Shown here: piece by piece, positions 1 through 8,829 of the stretch
Numbering within the stretch: the first letter of the stretch is position 1
How the letters are laid out: the number at the start of each line of letters is the position of its first letter
NCBI RefSeq assembly: GCF_900099825.1
Contig: NZ_LT629693.1
Location: 6,087,001 to 6,151,000, forward strand
DNA length: 64,000 bases
From: Bradyrhizobium ottawaense
Lineage (GTDB): Bacteria > Pseudomonadota > Alphaproteobacteria > Rhizobiales > Xanthobacteraceae
Direction: 5' to 3'
The notes under the pieces: model-generated
Seen by the model: only the letters and a program-made list of their open reading frames with translations
What the model was told of the DNA's origin: nothing
Databases searched by the model: none
Program-made: the position numbers and the translations under genes

Positions 1-2814
1 GGCCTCGTTTCCGACAACGGGCTCGGTCTTGTCGCGACGGGAGGCGGTAACGCAATTTCCGACAACGGCGCTGGTATCATCAGCCGTGATGGCGCCGGCC
101 TCCTTGGCCAAGACGGTAGCAGCCTTGTCCGTAATGGTGCTGCTCTCCTTGGCCAGGACGGTAGCAGTCTTGTCCGTAATGGTTCCGGTCTCCTCGGCCA
201 AGACGGTAGCAGTCTTATCAGCCAAGACGGAGCGGGCTTAAACCTCAAAGGCCCGACGGCCTACAAAGCCGCGGCGCCAACGGAAAACCAGCTTCAGGCC
301 CAAAAAGCGGCAGCGGATACCCAGAAAGCCGCGAATGACCTCATTGCCGCCAGCGATCTCGTGAAGCGGGATGGCGTGGCGCTCCAGAATGCAAAAACTG
401 CAAACGACCTGAACCTGGTCGGCCAGCTCCAGACCAAGATCGATGCCGATAACAAGGCGGTGGTGACGGCCGGCGCCATCATGCTGGCCACCTCCACGCT
501 GGTTCCGCCGACCGAAGCCGACACGGTGAAGAAGGTCGCGAACCTTCTCAACGACAGCATCAATGCTGCCAAGACCAATGTCGATACCGGGAATGCCTCG
601 GCCAACGCCGCGCCGGCAAAGCCGCAGCCGTCGCAATTGCAGATCGACACCACGAATGCCGCCGCCGCAACGGCAGCCACCGCCGCGAAGGCTGCGGTCG
701 ACGCCAATAGCCAGGTTCTCGCGCTCACCGCCACGCTCGGCAATCGTCCCACCAATCCCGACGATCTCAAAAACGTGAATCGGACCATGGCGGAGTCCGC
801 GGTCGTCACCGCCAAGGCCAATCTGGCCAAGGCGCAGTCCGATCTGGTGGCAATGTCCGCAAAGGGTGCCAGCGCCTATGACATCCAGGGCCAAAAGGAC
901 CTCATTGCAAAAGCCCAGACCAACGTGACTTACCAGACAGCCATGGTCGCGAATGACTATGCCGGAAAGGCCGTCAACGCCGACACCGCTAGGGCTGATC
1001 TGGCGACGGCCAAGGCCGTTGTCGATGGGTTGACGAAGGCCTATGGCAGCAACCGTCCTGCGGATCCGCAGCAGCTCACGACGATCAATACGGCGATGGT
1101 CGTTCAAGCCCTAGCCCAGGACAAGGCCGATATGGCCCTTGCCGACGCGACCGCGGTGCGGTTGGCCGCGAATGGCGCCAGCAAGAGCGACGTCCAGACT
1201 CAAACGGACCTGGTCGCGACCAAGCAAAAGGACATGGCTAATATCCTCAAGGTCAATCCGCAAATCGTGGCGGCGGCGGGCGTGGCAGCCAACACCGATC
1301 CCGCGATCGTGGCGAAGGCGCTCGCTGGTCTGGTCGCAGTAGCGGCGACCCAAACGTCCACAACGGTGCAACTCACCAATGCGCAGGTGCAGTCGGCTCT
1401 GGCGGCCGTGCAGCAGTTAAAGACTGCGGCGAATGCGACCCGCCCGGCGGGGACGACTTCCGCCAGCGCCGCGGAAGCCTCGGCGATGTTGAATACCCTG
1501 ACCAAGGCCGCCGCGACCTATTCACTCAAGTCATTGGATACGCCGGTGGCCGCAACCGCGGCTTCATCTGGATCGGTTGTCACACAGCCGGCATCAGCCA
1601 CGCAGGCCGCAACGGCCAAGATCGTGGCTACGACGCAGACGGCACCTGTCGTCGACAAGTCCGAACTTACGCCCGCCGTCGTGCAGATGCTGGTGCAGTC
1701 CGGTCCCGCGACCATCCAGGCCATGCAATCCGCGCAGCAGGCGGCGCTGGCCAAGGGCGACAAGGCACTCGCGGACGGATTGGGCAAGGACATCGTCAAT
1801 CTGCAGGCCCAGGTTGCCGCGGCAAAGGCGATGCCGCCAGTCGAGACAGCGAAAACAGTTGCCGCCACGACGGCCGCGACCACGGCGCCCGCCGTCGGAG
1901 CCGCGGTTGCCGTGAAGCCGGCATCGTCGCCCGCTGTGATGGCGAACGCTTCCCCGGCCGTCACGGCGCCCGCGGGCGCTTCGGCGACAACAACGACCAA
2001 GCCCGGTGAATCGTCGGCGCCGGCCAAGATTTCCGATGATCAGAGCAAGGCGGTGCATCAGGCGCTGCAGACGATTCCGGGCGATCTGACCAAGGCCGAG
2101 CAGAAGAGTTTCGCGGCGCTGTCGGCGATGGTGGACCGCGCCACGGCCAAGGGATTGACCGCCGAGGAAGCGACCTATCTGAAGGAAGGGATCGAAGCCC
2201 TCGCGGAGAAGCATCCGAAAGCTGAAAAGCAGAACGGGCTGACAAGGATCGCCAACACGGTCGCCACTCAAAAGCCTGCGGTTGCGACGGCAGCTCCGGT
2301 CGGAACAGCCGCGGCACCGCCGGTTACTGCGGCCGCGCCTGCAGCGAGTGCCATGCCGTCGGTAGCGCAGCCCGCGCAGTCGCGTGCCCCTGAGCAGGTC
2401 ATGAGCAAGCCGGAAGCACCGAAGTCGGCTTCCGCGACACCTGCAATAACGGTGCAGCCGACGACGCCAAAGACGGAGATGCGCAACGAACCCAAGGCGG
2501 CCGTCGCATCGACGACGCCGGCCGCGATCTCACCGCCTACGCCGGCAAAACCTTCGCCGACGCACGAGGTGCATGTCGAACCCCATCCGGCTGTTGCATC
2601 GAGAGCTGTGCCTGCCGCCACTCCGGCTCCGGTGGCACGTGTGGAACCGGCAAAGATGGCGACGCCTGCCGTGAGAGCTGCACCTCCGGCGGTCGCCGCG
2701 CCGAGGCCGCCGGCCGTTGCAGCGGCCAAGCCGCCGGCACCGCCAGCGGCGAAGCCCCAGAGCTGCTCACCCAACATGGTGAACGGAAAGATGATGGGCA
2801 TGACATGCCATTGA
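1..2814 (+). CDS. Large repeat-containing Ala/Pro-rich surface-type protein (5' end outside window)
   Basis: The reading frame is open from base 1, so the gene begins before the window; 937 residues are visible. The first 80 or so are Gly/Asp/Asn-rich and hold three 15-residue repeats (GLLGQDGSSLVRNGA type, residues 33-77). The middle is Ala/Lys/Asp-rich, predicted helical or coiled coil, with recurring blocks such as NRPTNPDDLKNVNRTMAES and NRPADPQQLTTINTAMVVQ. The last 250 residues are Ala/Pro/Thr-rich low complexity, and the protein ends with a two-cysteine tail (SCSPNMVNGKMMGMTCH). No enzymatic motif is visible. A beta-barrel gene follows after 151 bp. The composition suits an exported or cell-surface protein, possibly haemagglutinin-like, but this is inference. 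Confident that it is coding, unsure of function. Confidence 0.75.
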   Translation, partial: GLVSDNGLGLVATGGGNAISDNGAGIISRDGAGLLGQDGSSLVRNGAALLGQDGSSLVRNGSGLLGQDGSSLISQDGAGLNLKGPTAYKAAAPTENQLQAQKAAADTQKAANDLIAASDLVKRDGVALQNAKTANDLNLVGQLQTKIDADNKAVVTAGAIMLATSTLVPPTEADTVKKVANLLNDSINAAKTNVDTGNASANAAPAKPQPSQLQIDTTNAAAATAATAAKAAVDANSQVLALTATLGNRPTNPDDLKNVNRTMAESAVVTAKANLAKAQSDLVAMSAKGASAYDIQGQKDLIAKAQTNVTYQTAMVANDYAGKAVNADTARADLATAKAVVDGLTKAYGSNRPADPQQLTTINTAMVVQALAQDKADMALADATAVRLAANGASKSDVQTQTDLVATKQKDMANILKVNPQIVAAAGVAANTDPAIVAKALAGLVAVAATQTSTTVQLTNAQVQSALAAVQQLKTAANATRPAGTTSASAAEASAMLNTLTKAAATYSLKSLDTPVAATAASSGSVVTQPASATQAATAKIVATTQTAPVVDKSELTPAVVQMLVQSGPATIQAMQSAQQAALAKGDKALADGLGKDIVNLQAQVAAAKAMPPVETAKTVAATTAATTAPAVGAAVAVKPASSPAVMANASPAVTAPAGASATTTTKPGESSAPAKISDDQSKAVHQALQTIPGDLTKAEQKSFAALSAMVDRATAKGLTAEEATYLKEGIEALAEKHPKAEKQNGLTRIANTVATQKPAVATAAPVGTAAAPPVTAAAPAASAMPSVAQPAQSRAPEQVMSKPEAPKSASATPAITVQPTTPKTEMRNEPKAAVASTTPAAISPPTPAKPSPTHEVHVEPHPAVASRAVPAATPAPVARVEPAKMATPAVRAAPPAVAAPRPPAVAAAKPPAPPAAKPQSCSPNMVNGKMMGMTCH
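97..231 (+). repeat. Three tandem 45-bp coding repeats
   Basis: Units at 97-141, 142-186 and 187-231 each encode about GLLGQDGSSLVRNG; the third diverges at its end to SSLISQDG. Similar GxGLxxxDG turns occur before 97, so the array probably continues upstream of the window. Confidence 0.8.
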
Positions 2815-2965
2815 GTTCGCCGCGGTACGTCAGGCCGACTGCGGCGATGCATATTTGTATCACGAAAAAATTTTCCGCACTGACAACAGCGTTTGCGTCG
2901 GATCGCTTTGACATCAAGACGCGAAACACATGTGTTGAATTCTCCAAGAAAAAAGCGGGGCTACT

Positions 2966-4252
2966 GTGCGTTCAAGCAAATTGATTTTCGGTGCCATTGT
3001 TGTGGGCGCATGTGGAACCGGAATCGTCCCTTCATCCGCGGCAGACATGCAGGTGAAGGCCATCGCGCAGTCGCTCGATCAGACGTGGAACATCAGCTAC
3101 AACAGTGAAATCCGCTATTTCAGTTGGCAGAATTCGCGCGGCTTTCCCGCTTCGGTGCCGCCGCTGTCCGGCACGGGACACGGCACGCAGGTCTACGCGC
3201 CGATGTCGCTTTCGTTGACGGGCAACACCAGTCCCAACTGGAAATTCGAGTTCGTCGTGCGCGGAGGTTTCGTATCGTCGTCGCAAACGACGTCCGGCGA
3301 GCGCGGCTCGGTCGACACGCCGGTTGATACGCAGCTATCCGGCACGGTCACCTATAATGGTCTCACCGGCATCCAGCCGTATTTCTCGATGCTGATCAAT
3401 TCACCGACGGGCAAATCCGCACTCTACGGTGCCGCGCGTTTCGCGCGCATGGACGGCGATCTCGTCGATCAGGGCACCTATGGCGAAGGCTGGAATTTTG
3501 GCCCGACCGCCGGCGTCAACATTCCGCTGTCGCAGTCGCTGATCCTCACGCTGTCGGGCGGCTACACCCAGCGCAACCCCTATGCCAAGGAATCGCAGAA
3601 CCCGTTCACCGGACTGGTGACTGACACGGTCAGCGTCAAGAATGGTGACGAGGCGACGGCGACGGCGGCGCTCGGGTATGCCCAGGGTCCGCTCTCGCTG
3701 CAGGGCTCGGCGTCGTATTCCTACGACCAGGTTTCTCAATCCAGCCAGTTCGGGCTGCAGGATTACAATCTTTACCGGGTCGGCCCGCGCACCACGATTT
3801 CCGGCAGCGGATCCTATGCCTTCAACGAAATGTGGTCGGTGTTCGCCAACGGCTTCTGGACCCACACTGAAAAGAACAATGTGCTGGACAATAACGGCCT
3901 TGCACTCATAACGGAGCCGTTCAATTCCAACAGCAATCTGTACCGCATAAATACCGGTTTGAATTATCGCTTCGCCAACGGCTTCACCGTCGGCCCGACC
4001 GCCAGCCATCTCTATCGTGACCACGACGGTTACGATCCGACGACGTTCAGCTTCGTGCCGGCGAAATCGCGCTACGCGGTCGGAGCCGCCGCCAACTACA
4101 ACGTCACCAACAAGATCAATATCAACGGCAAGGTCGAACGGGTCTGGATCCGGGAAAATGAAAACCCGGGGCCGCCGCCTTTCGTGCCTGTCGTCCCGTT
4201 CCTGTCGGGCGACGCATGGGTCGTGGCCGGCGGCGCCACCGTGAACTTTTGA
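2966..4252 (+). CDS. Outer-membrane beta-barrel protein
   Basis: 428 residues from a GTG start preceded by AAGCGGGG. An N-terminal signal peptide (about 26 residues, ending near SSAAD) is followed by a chain of alternating amphipathic strands rich in Tyr, Thr, Ser and Gly (for example SLSLTGNTSPNWKFEFVVRG, TISGSGSYAFNEMWSVFANG). It closes with a typical last strand, DAWVVAGGATVNF, ending in Phe as outer-membrane barrels do. No plug or POTRA domain is seen, and the size fits a barrel of about 16-18 strands. It lies between the repeat protein and a small exported protein. It may be a porin or an export or anchoring partner of the upstream protein; the sequence does not decide which. Confidence 0.75.
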   Translation: MRSSKLIFGAIVVGACGTGIVPSSAADMQVKAIAQSLDQTWNISYNSEIRYFSWQNSRGFPASVPPLSGTGHGTQVYAPMSLSLTGNTSPNWKFEFVVRGGFVSSSQTTSGERGSVDTPVDTQLSGTVTYNGLTGIQPYFSMLINSPTGKSALYGAARFARMDGDLVDQGTYGEGWNFGPTAGVNIPLSQSLILTLSGGYTQRNPYAKESQNPFTGLVTDTVSVKNGDEATATAALGYAQGPLSLQGSASYSYDQVSQSSQFGLQDYNLYRVGPRTTISGSGSYAFNEMWSVFANGFWTHTEKNNVLDNNGLALITEPFNSNSNLYRINTGLNYRFANGFTVGPTASHLYRDHDGYDPTTFSFVPAKSRYAVGAAANYNVTNKININGKVERVWIRENENPGPPPFVPVVPFLSGDAWVVAGGATVNF

Positions 4253-4261
4253 GAGGGTAAC

Positions 4262-4570
4262 ATGAGCAAATACGTCAACATTCCGCTGTTCGCTCTCGCT
4301 CTCGCCGCGACTATTTGCACCGGCCCGGTCGAGGCGGGTCAACTCGCCTGCGCGCCAGGGCTCGAAAACGTTGCAGGTACCTGCGTGACCGCGGGCCTTG
4401 CCGCATCGACGCAGCTTCGCGGCACGCTGATGAGCCAGCTCAAGATCGGCTACAACCTGCCGATCCCGCCGCGCAAGGATACGATGTATCCGCGGAACTT
4501 CGACGTCAGCCGGTTCGAGTTCAGTCAGCCGGGCAACTTCAGCGTCGAGACATTCCCGCCATCGCCGTAG
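4262..4570 (+). CDS. Small exported protein
   Basis: 102 residues. GAGAGGG lies 5 bases before the ATG and overlaps the stop region of the beta-barrel gene (9-bp gap), so the two are probably cotranscribed. A signal peptide (MSKYVNIPLFALALAATICTG) is followed by a mature part with two cysteines (LACAPGLENVAGTCVTAG) and a Pro-rich tail. I do not recognise a family. Linkage suggests a periplasmic or surface accessory of the barrel protein. Confidence 0.6.
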   Translation: MSKYVNIPLFALALAATICTGPVEAGQLACAPGLENVAGTCVTAGLAASTQLRGTLMSQLKIGYNLPIPPRKDTMYPRNFDVSRFEFSQPGNFSVETFPPSP

Positions 4571-5123
4571 AGTCGCGTCGGCTGCCTGCCAGTCGCTTAG
4601 GCGTCGTTGACGTTGTGCCGTTGAGAATCGTAACATCGCGCTCGACGCTGATGTCCGGGCAGCGGCTGGAACATCATCCGCGCGTCAGATGGAAGAAGGG
4701 AGGTGGTCCGTGACCCCGATCGATTTGTCGTGCGGGATTTGCCGCTTCCGGATGCGGATTTTCATTGCCACTTCTGCAGTCTTCCGGGTCTGTTTATGGT
4801 TCGTGAGAACTCTCTCGCGACCTCGGGTTTAGCCACGAGGATCGTATCGAACATGCGCGTCGCATGGGGTGGATGTGCGATCGGGTCGTGGAAGCTGGCG
4901 GGACGGCGATCGCCGACTTCGTTTGTCCGACACCGGATAACCTCGGCCAACATCTTGCTTGCTGCGGGTTGCGTGAGGTTCAGCGATGCTGCTGCCGCCC
5001 GTAACGAACTTGATCGGCAAGCAGTACCAGCAACTGGAAGTGCCTTATTCGCAACGACACGAACGTTCGCAGCCATGATCTCGTCGGATGTTTAAAAGTA
5101 AAAAGCGGATGACTTATATCTTC
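4571..5123. other. Gene-poor stretch between small exported protein and IS66 fragment
   Basis: No intact gene is visible. Open frames on both strands lack ribosome sites and family signals. The only recognisable content is a LysR-type helix-turn-helix relic near 4939-5013 on the minus strand. Confidence 0.5.
4939..5013 (-). pseudogene. LysR-type regulator HTH relic
   Basis: Minus-strand translation reads SSLRAAAASLNLTQPAASKM, which matches the helix-turn-helix of LysR-family regulators (typically GSLRAAAxxLxLTQPAxSxxI). Neither the preceding residues nor the dimerisation and effector domains can be followed in any frame, so only a fragment remains. It may be the scar of a regulator gene disrupted by the adjacent IS sequences. 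Confidence 0.4.
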
Positions 5124-5373
5124 GTCTCCCTCCGGTGTGGGCCGCCTTGTTGGGTTAGGTTGATTGCGCTGTAACAGTCCTTATGGACGTCCATAAGCAC
5201 AGTACTCAGACTGAACGGTTAGAGGTCGTCGAGACGGGCCGGCGGCGGCGTTGGTCCGACGATGAGAAGCTTCGGATCGTGTTGGAGAGCTTGGAGACGC
5301 CGCGTGCGATCTCGTCGACAGCGAGGCGTCATGGCATTTCGCGCTCATTGCTGATGACGTGGCGGCGCGCCTT
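5124..5373 (+). mobile_element. IS66-family left-end fragment with truncated tnpA
   Basis: These 250 bp are repeated at 50293-50542 with one visible difference (R versus Q codon). The fragment holds a non-coding left end and the first 63 codons of an IS66 OrfA/TnpA starting at 5183, with the HTH RRRWSDDEKLRIVLESLETP...STARRHGISRSLLMTWRR. The frame is cut at 5373, where sequence from an IS110 element begins. TnpB and TnpC are missing, so this is a dead fragment. Confidence 0.85.
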
Positions 5374-5430
5374 GCCGTGGACCTGAAAAACGCTCTTGGC
5401 CAAGTCGAGGCCGATCGTGGTAATCTGCAT
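5374..5430 (-). pseudogene. IS110-family transposase, first 19 codons only
   Basis: The reverse strand from an ATG at 5430 reads MQITTIGLDLAKSVFQVHG, the typical N-terminus of one IS110 transposase group, including the first catalytic Asp of the DEDD motif. It ends abruptly at the junction with the IS66 fragment. It belongs to a different subgroup from the intact IS110 transposase at 19828-20889. Confidence 0.8.
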
Positions 5431-5433
5431 AGC

Positions 5434-5511
5434 GGATGGCTCCCATTTTGCTCGTGAACGCCTGATGGCCTTCACACTTTGGCACCCAGATGCCGTGAGC
5501 GGGAGCCATCC
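5434..5511. repeat. Inverted repeat in the non-coding flank of the IS110 start
   Basis: A perfect 11-bp inverted repeat, GGATGGCTCCC at 5434-5444 and GGGAGCCATCC at 5501-5511, lies just upstream of the truncated IS110 transposase start. IS110-group elements carry their structured bridge RNA in this position, so the segment 5431-5640 may be a retained non-coding end. Confidence 0.5.
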
Positions 5512-5825
5512 ACCTCATCTGTTGATCGGGGTAGAGCAGAAGTCTCGTTTCGGGGCCGTCAGGACCGTTGTTGACCCTCAGCGGAAATGAGTTGGTCAAA
5601 GTTGGCGAGCAATAATTGGCAATCCAGAGGTCGGCTTGGTTGACCATCGTCTAACGAACGGATTTTCGCACTTTCGTTGGTGATCAATCCGTTGGGGGTA
5701 GTTCATTCGGCTAATGGTCTAACTCAATTGAGCTATTGACCGGGCCGTGCTCCGGAAGCTGTTATATTAGGCCTAGACAGATAAATCCGCGCCACCTTGC
5801 TTGACCAGCTATTCTTGGTGCGAAC

Positions 5826-6203
5826 ATGAAACTCACCGATTTCGAATTGATGTCTATCGACGAGCTTTGGGCTCTTCACCTCGAAATAGATGTGGTTCTG
5901 ACGCGCAAGATATCTGCGAAAACAAATCAACTTGGCCGGCGACTGCGACTATTGGAGTCAGGTGCATCTGAAGCAAAAATTGAGCGAGAACGGCGTCCCT
6001 ATCCAAGAGTGCTCCCTAAGTACCAAAACCCGGAAAAACCGTCGGAAACTTGGGCGGGCCGTGGTAAGCAGCCGCGGTGGCTAACTGCTCAACTCAGATC
6101 CGGGAAAACGCTCGAGGACTTCCAGATTCGACCTAAGCGTCTCATCGGAAAGTCGCGCACGCGAAGTCGCCGGAAGTCCAAGCCGGCATTGATGGCCGCT
6201 TGA
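5826..6203 (+). CDS. H-NS family (HvrA-like) DNA-binding protein
   Basis: 125 residues from ATG 5826. The N-terminal half is a short coiled-coil oligomerisation region (DFELMSIDELWALHLEIDVVLTRKI). The C-terminal DNA-binding domain carries the family signature YPRVLPKYQNPEKPSETWAG followed by RGKQPRWL (residues about 59-87), then a basic tail ending in an RSRRKSK patch. Proteins of this type bind AT-rich minor grooves and silence or modulate transcription, often of acquired DNA. A second copy lies at 55340-55711. The gene is isolated and immediately downstream of IS debris. Confidence 0.88.
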   Translation: MKLTDFELMSIDELWALHLEIDVVLTRKISAKTNQLGRRLRLLESGASEAKIERERRPYPRVLPKYQNPEKPSETWAGRGKQPRWLTAQLRSGKTLEDFQIRPKRLIGKSRTRSRRKSKPALMAA

Positions 6204-6274
6204 TCGGACAATCGTGCTCATCCTAGGAGCTTGATGGTAAATTAGCCGTCAAAGCGCCTGTTAAGCCTAGACTT

Positions 6275-6841
6275 ATGAGCCTACAGGATGATGGTTGTTT
6301 CACGTCGGAAGAATTGATTTCCAAGAAGTATGTCGGTGCTGAATCGGCACTTGTGATCGAGGGGACTAACGAGCAGCATCTCTACAATTGTAGGAGGAAC
6401 GTGACCGCAACATTGAAGAGAAATTTCAAATACAGAGCGTTGTTTAGTGACTTAGCTTCAATCGGACATAGAGACGAGTGTGCGGGAGATTCAGGACCGC
6501 ACTTCTGTTGGAACCTCAGGAAATCCGAGACTCCCGAAAACAGGCAATCCAAAATTATCGAAATAAAATGCGCCAAAGGAAAGAATTGCATTTCGTATTC
6601 GATAGAAGCCGAAAGTTGTTCGCAGGACCCCAGTGAAGGCAGCCTTGATGCTATTGAGAATGGCAAGTGCCGCCACTTCGTAACTTCATCTCAAAAAGTG
6701 CTTTCCTCAATGACCTTAATCCTCGCCGATGGGGAAAAGATTTTGTTCGCTCAGAAAGCTCTGGAGGGCTTGATTGCGAGCCGACCCGCAGTGTCAACCG
6801 GATTCTTAGCTTCCCCCGCTCAGCCTTCAGGACGCCGATAG
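6275..6841 (+). CDS. Hypothetical protein of unknown function
   Basis: 188 residues from ATG 6275. Base composition is clearly lower in GC than the flanks. There is no signal peptide or membrane segment. Eight cysteines are scattered (for example YNCRRN, DECAGD, HFCWNL, KCAKGKNCIS, ESCSQD, GKCRHF), and the tail SRPAVSTGFLASPAQPSGRR runs into IS3-derived sequence, so the native C-terminus may have been lost. I do not recognise it. The composition suggests transferred DNA. Confidence 0.4.
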   Translation: MSLQDDGCFTSEELISKKYVGAESALVIEGTNEQHLYNCRRNVTATLKRNFKYRALFSDLASIGHRDECAGDSGPHFCWNLRKSETPENRQSKIIEIKCAKGKNCISYSIEAESCSQDPSEGSLDAIENGKCRHFVTSSQKVLSSMTLILADGEKILFAQKALEGLIASRPAVSTGFLASPAQPSGRR

Positions 6842-6843
6842 GC

Positions 6844-7040
6844 AAGTTCGGTGGCCAAGACTTCTCCGAAGCGAGGCGGCTGAAGCAGCTTGAGGGGAAG
6901 CTGTTGGCTGACTCGATGCTGGATACTCCGCGTTGAAGGATCTGCTGTAAAAAATGGCGACGCCCGCTGTCAAGCGAGAGGCCGTCGCCCATCTTCGGCA
7001 AGCGCACGATATGAGTGAGCGGCGGGCGTGTCCGGCACTA
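6844..7040 (+). pseudogene. IS3-family orfA/orfB junction remnant
   Basis: Translation reads KFGGQDFSEARRLKQLE, then KLLADSMLD and, after a frame change, ALKDLL, which correspond to the end of an IS3 OrfA. This is followed by MATPAVKREAVAHLRQAHDM and SERRACPALS, which match the start of IS3 OrfB. A stop, a frameshift and a missing stretch (the DENAKLK part) show decay. The DDE catalytic part is absent. Confidence 0.7.
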
Positions 7041-7189
7041 AGTTTGAGTTGGTCAATCAACCTCAAAACGACAAAGACACTTGGTTTGTCGATCTGAGTC
7101 AGAGGGCCGACGAGGTGATCTGAGTAACGGCAGCTTTGCTGCGGCGCATGAGTCCGGAATTGGCACTTTTCGGACCACCAGCGATGTCT

Positions 7190-7312
7190 GGCATCATCCG
7201 ACCATCGCCGGGCGTCGATCACGAGCGAATGGGCGCACCGGTAGTCGCCGCAGTAGACGAGAAGCCGGCGGTGGCCGGACGCCCGCATTTCCCCGAGAGT
7301 GATTTTCTGTTC
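7190..7312 (-). pseudogene. Remnant of a small conserved CxxxxC-type hypothetical
   Basis: The minus strand encodes KITLGEMRASGHRRLLVYCG then DYRCAHSLVIDARRWSDD. This resembles the front of a short rhizobial protein family with an LLxYCxDYxCSH motif and, downstream, a CxxCG pair. The second cysteine pair cannot be followed in any frame and no ribosome site is seen, so I call it a relic. Family identity rests on memory of the motif only. Confidence 0.35.
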
Positions 7313-7520
7313 ACGCGTGCCAAGTTCAGGCCCGTTGGAGCACGGCCTATCAAAGCGCGGCCCGGGGCGGTTAGGGCCTCTGGGGCTCGCCGAATTAATG
7401 TTTCTTAGGTCGACTCCCGGACGGATGGGGAATCTACTGATCCCCATCACCGCACCTCGCAACCAAATCGGTTTGCGAAGGTTCGTGATTTGGGGGTGAC
7501 GGTTAATAGGAGGCGCATCC

Positions 7521-7931
7521 ATGTGCGATTACAGCTTACATGCGGTCGCGACACGTCCCGCTGAGGTCGCGGAAACCTTGGTCTCGACCAACTTTTCTAC
7601 CGGGACTCACGGCTTTGCGAGCCCTGACGATCCGAAAGTCGCGGTCTGCCTTCGTCCTGGGACCGAGATCGCATTCGAGAATGACGTTCAAACTGACGGC
7701 ATGATGTTTCGCAAGAACATCGGCGTTCGATTAGCGCGGTTTCGCCAAATAAACCTCAAGCAGCCATATCAACATCACGACGCGCTGGAATTCTCAAACG
7801 GTGCAATCGTTCTTGTCACTGACCTCGCTGCGGGGCAAAGGGCTACGGTACTGCAATTGCCTGCGAGCCCAATCGAAGAAAGGCCTCAGGCGTCCCAACC
7901 TGCGGCCCGGCATGAGACCGCCAACGTCTGA
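7521..7931 (+). CDS. Conserved hypothetical protein (MCDYSLHAVATRPA family)
   Basis: 136 residues. A strong ribosome site (TAGGAGG) sits 9 bases before the ATG. The protein begins MCDYSLHAVATRPAEVAETL and contains the conserved stretches VCLRPGTEIAFENDV and HHDALEFSNG. I recall it as a family common in Bradyrhizobium relatives without an assigned function. It is soluble, mostly beta, with a low-complexity C-terminal tail (EERPQASQPAARHE). A cluster of three hairpins follows. It stands alone between IS debris and non-coding DNA. Confidence 0.65.
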   Translation: MCDYSLHAVATRPAEVAETLVSTNFSTGTHGFASPDDPKVAVCLRPGTEIAFENDVQTDGMMFRKNIGVRLARFRQINLKQPYQHHDALEFSNGAIVLVTDLAAGQRATVLQLPASPIEERPQASQPAARHETANV

Positions 7932-7945
7932 TGGACAAAAAAAGC

Positions 7946-7963
7946 CCCCGGAGCGATCCGGGG
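7946..7963. terminator. Perfect 7-bp hairpin after the conserved hypothetical
   Basis: CCCCGGA-GCGA-TCCGGGG. The A-run on its left side (7937-7943) would be a U-run for minus-strand transcripts, so it can terminate reverse transcription; for the plus-strand gene it may act as a 3' stabilising hairpin. Confidence 0.5.
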
Positions 7964-7998
7964 ACTTGGGCCTTACAAGTGGGTGCATGCGGATCGGA

Positions 7999-8027
7999 GG
8001 CGGCGATCGCGCCTGACGATCGCCGCC
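7999..8027. other. Perfect 11-bp stem hairpin
   Basis: GGCGGCGATCG (7999-8009) pairs with CGATCGCCGCC (8017-8027) around a 7-base loop. No U-run follows, so it is not a simple terminator. Confidence 0.5.
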
Positions 8028-8045
8028 ACACGTTGAACGGTTAGC

Positions 8046-8065
8046 CCGCCGGTTCACGCCGGCGG
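8046..8065. other. 7-bp GC hairpin, third in a cluster
   Basis: CCGCCGG (8046-8052) pairs with CCGGCGG (8059-8065) around TTCACG. The sequence after it (CATTCTTA) is only weakly U-rich. Confidence 0.4.
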
Positions 8066-8798
8066 CATTCTTACGATGTAGTGCGTGACAGACCTAAGCT
8101 GTTGCCGCGCGGTTTTAATAAGGAGTGGCGACGTGGCGACGGGCACCTGTGGCCCTGCAGCCACTAAACCTTTGTTCCTGCAACGGAACCGCGCATTTCG
8201 ATTTACAGCGGACCTAACGAGTCCTTAGCTCTGGTCACCCGGCTGGGTACATTGTTTTAACGTTCAAATTTTTCAAAACCCGGGCGAGCCGCAGCGCGAA
8301 AATGCCTGCGGCTTTTGCTTTGAGACACGCGCAATCGCCTCACGAGGTGGCACATCCGGACGAGGAGAGGTGAGGGCGGCCGGTTACCCGAGCTGTCTCG
8401 CCGCACTGTCTGTCCCAGCCCCGTCGGCGCTGGAACAGGTCAGAGGGAGGAGGTCAGGATGTTAAGTCGAACAATTCGGCAGGCCACCGAAGTTAATCGT
8501 CTATGATCACTAGGCGAGCCCTGAACCTTGGTCGGGTCCCGGAAACGCTTCGATCGTAGCTTGGACCGGTGGGTTTTGTCGGCCTGAGTTGAAAAATTAA
8601 ATTTGTTCAACGGTTGTTTGGAGGAGCGGTGATCCGCAGCTTGCACCCAACACAAGTGATGGAGGGGTGTCCTGTCAACCACATTGATTTTGTTTGTTTT
8701 TTCGCGGTCGAGATAACCAAACCCACGGTCTCGCCTACGGCATTGAAAGTCATGCCGTCGCGCAGGTCAGTTAGACCCAACCCCGGCGGTCGGACGCC
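8066..8798. other. Gene-free stretch before the integrase
   Basis: No coding region with a ribosome site or family signal is visible on either strand. It contains a terminator-like hairpin at 8288-8312. Confidence 0.45.
8288..8318 (+). terminator. Rho-independent terminator-like hairpin
   Basis: GCCGCAG (8288-8294) pairs with CTGCGGC (8306-8312), followed by TTTTGC. The loop is 11 bases. No gene directly upstream explains it. Confidence 0.5.
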
Positions 8799-8822
8799 GG
8801 GCAGAGCATTTCCGCTCTGCCC
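8799..8822 (-). terminator. 9-bp hairpin after the integrase stop
   Basis: GGGCAGAGC (8799-8807) pairs perfectly with GCTCTGCCC (8814-8822) across six bases. It lies 7 bases beyond the integrase stop codon on the minus strand. It lacks a U-run, so termination would be weak. Confidence 0.45.
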
Positions 8823-8829
8823 AAGCAGC

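Noticed and set aside
238..1107. Long minus-strand frames opposite the repeat protein (for example 238-1107, 1518-2027, 1594-2271)
   Set aside because: They are shadows of a high-GC gene with strong codon bias; no ribosome sites or family motifs.
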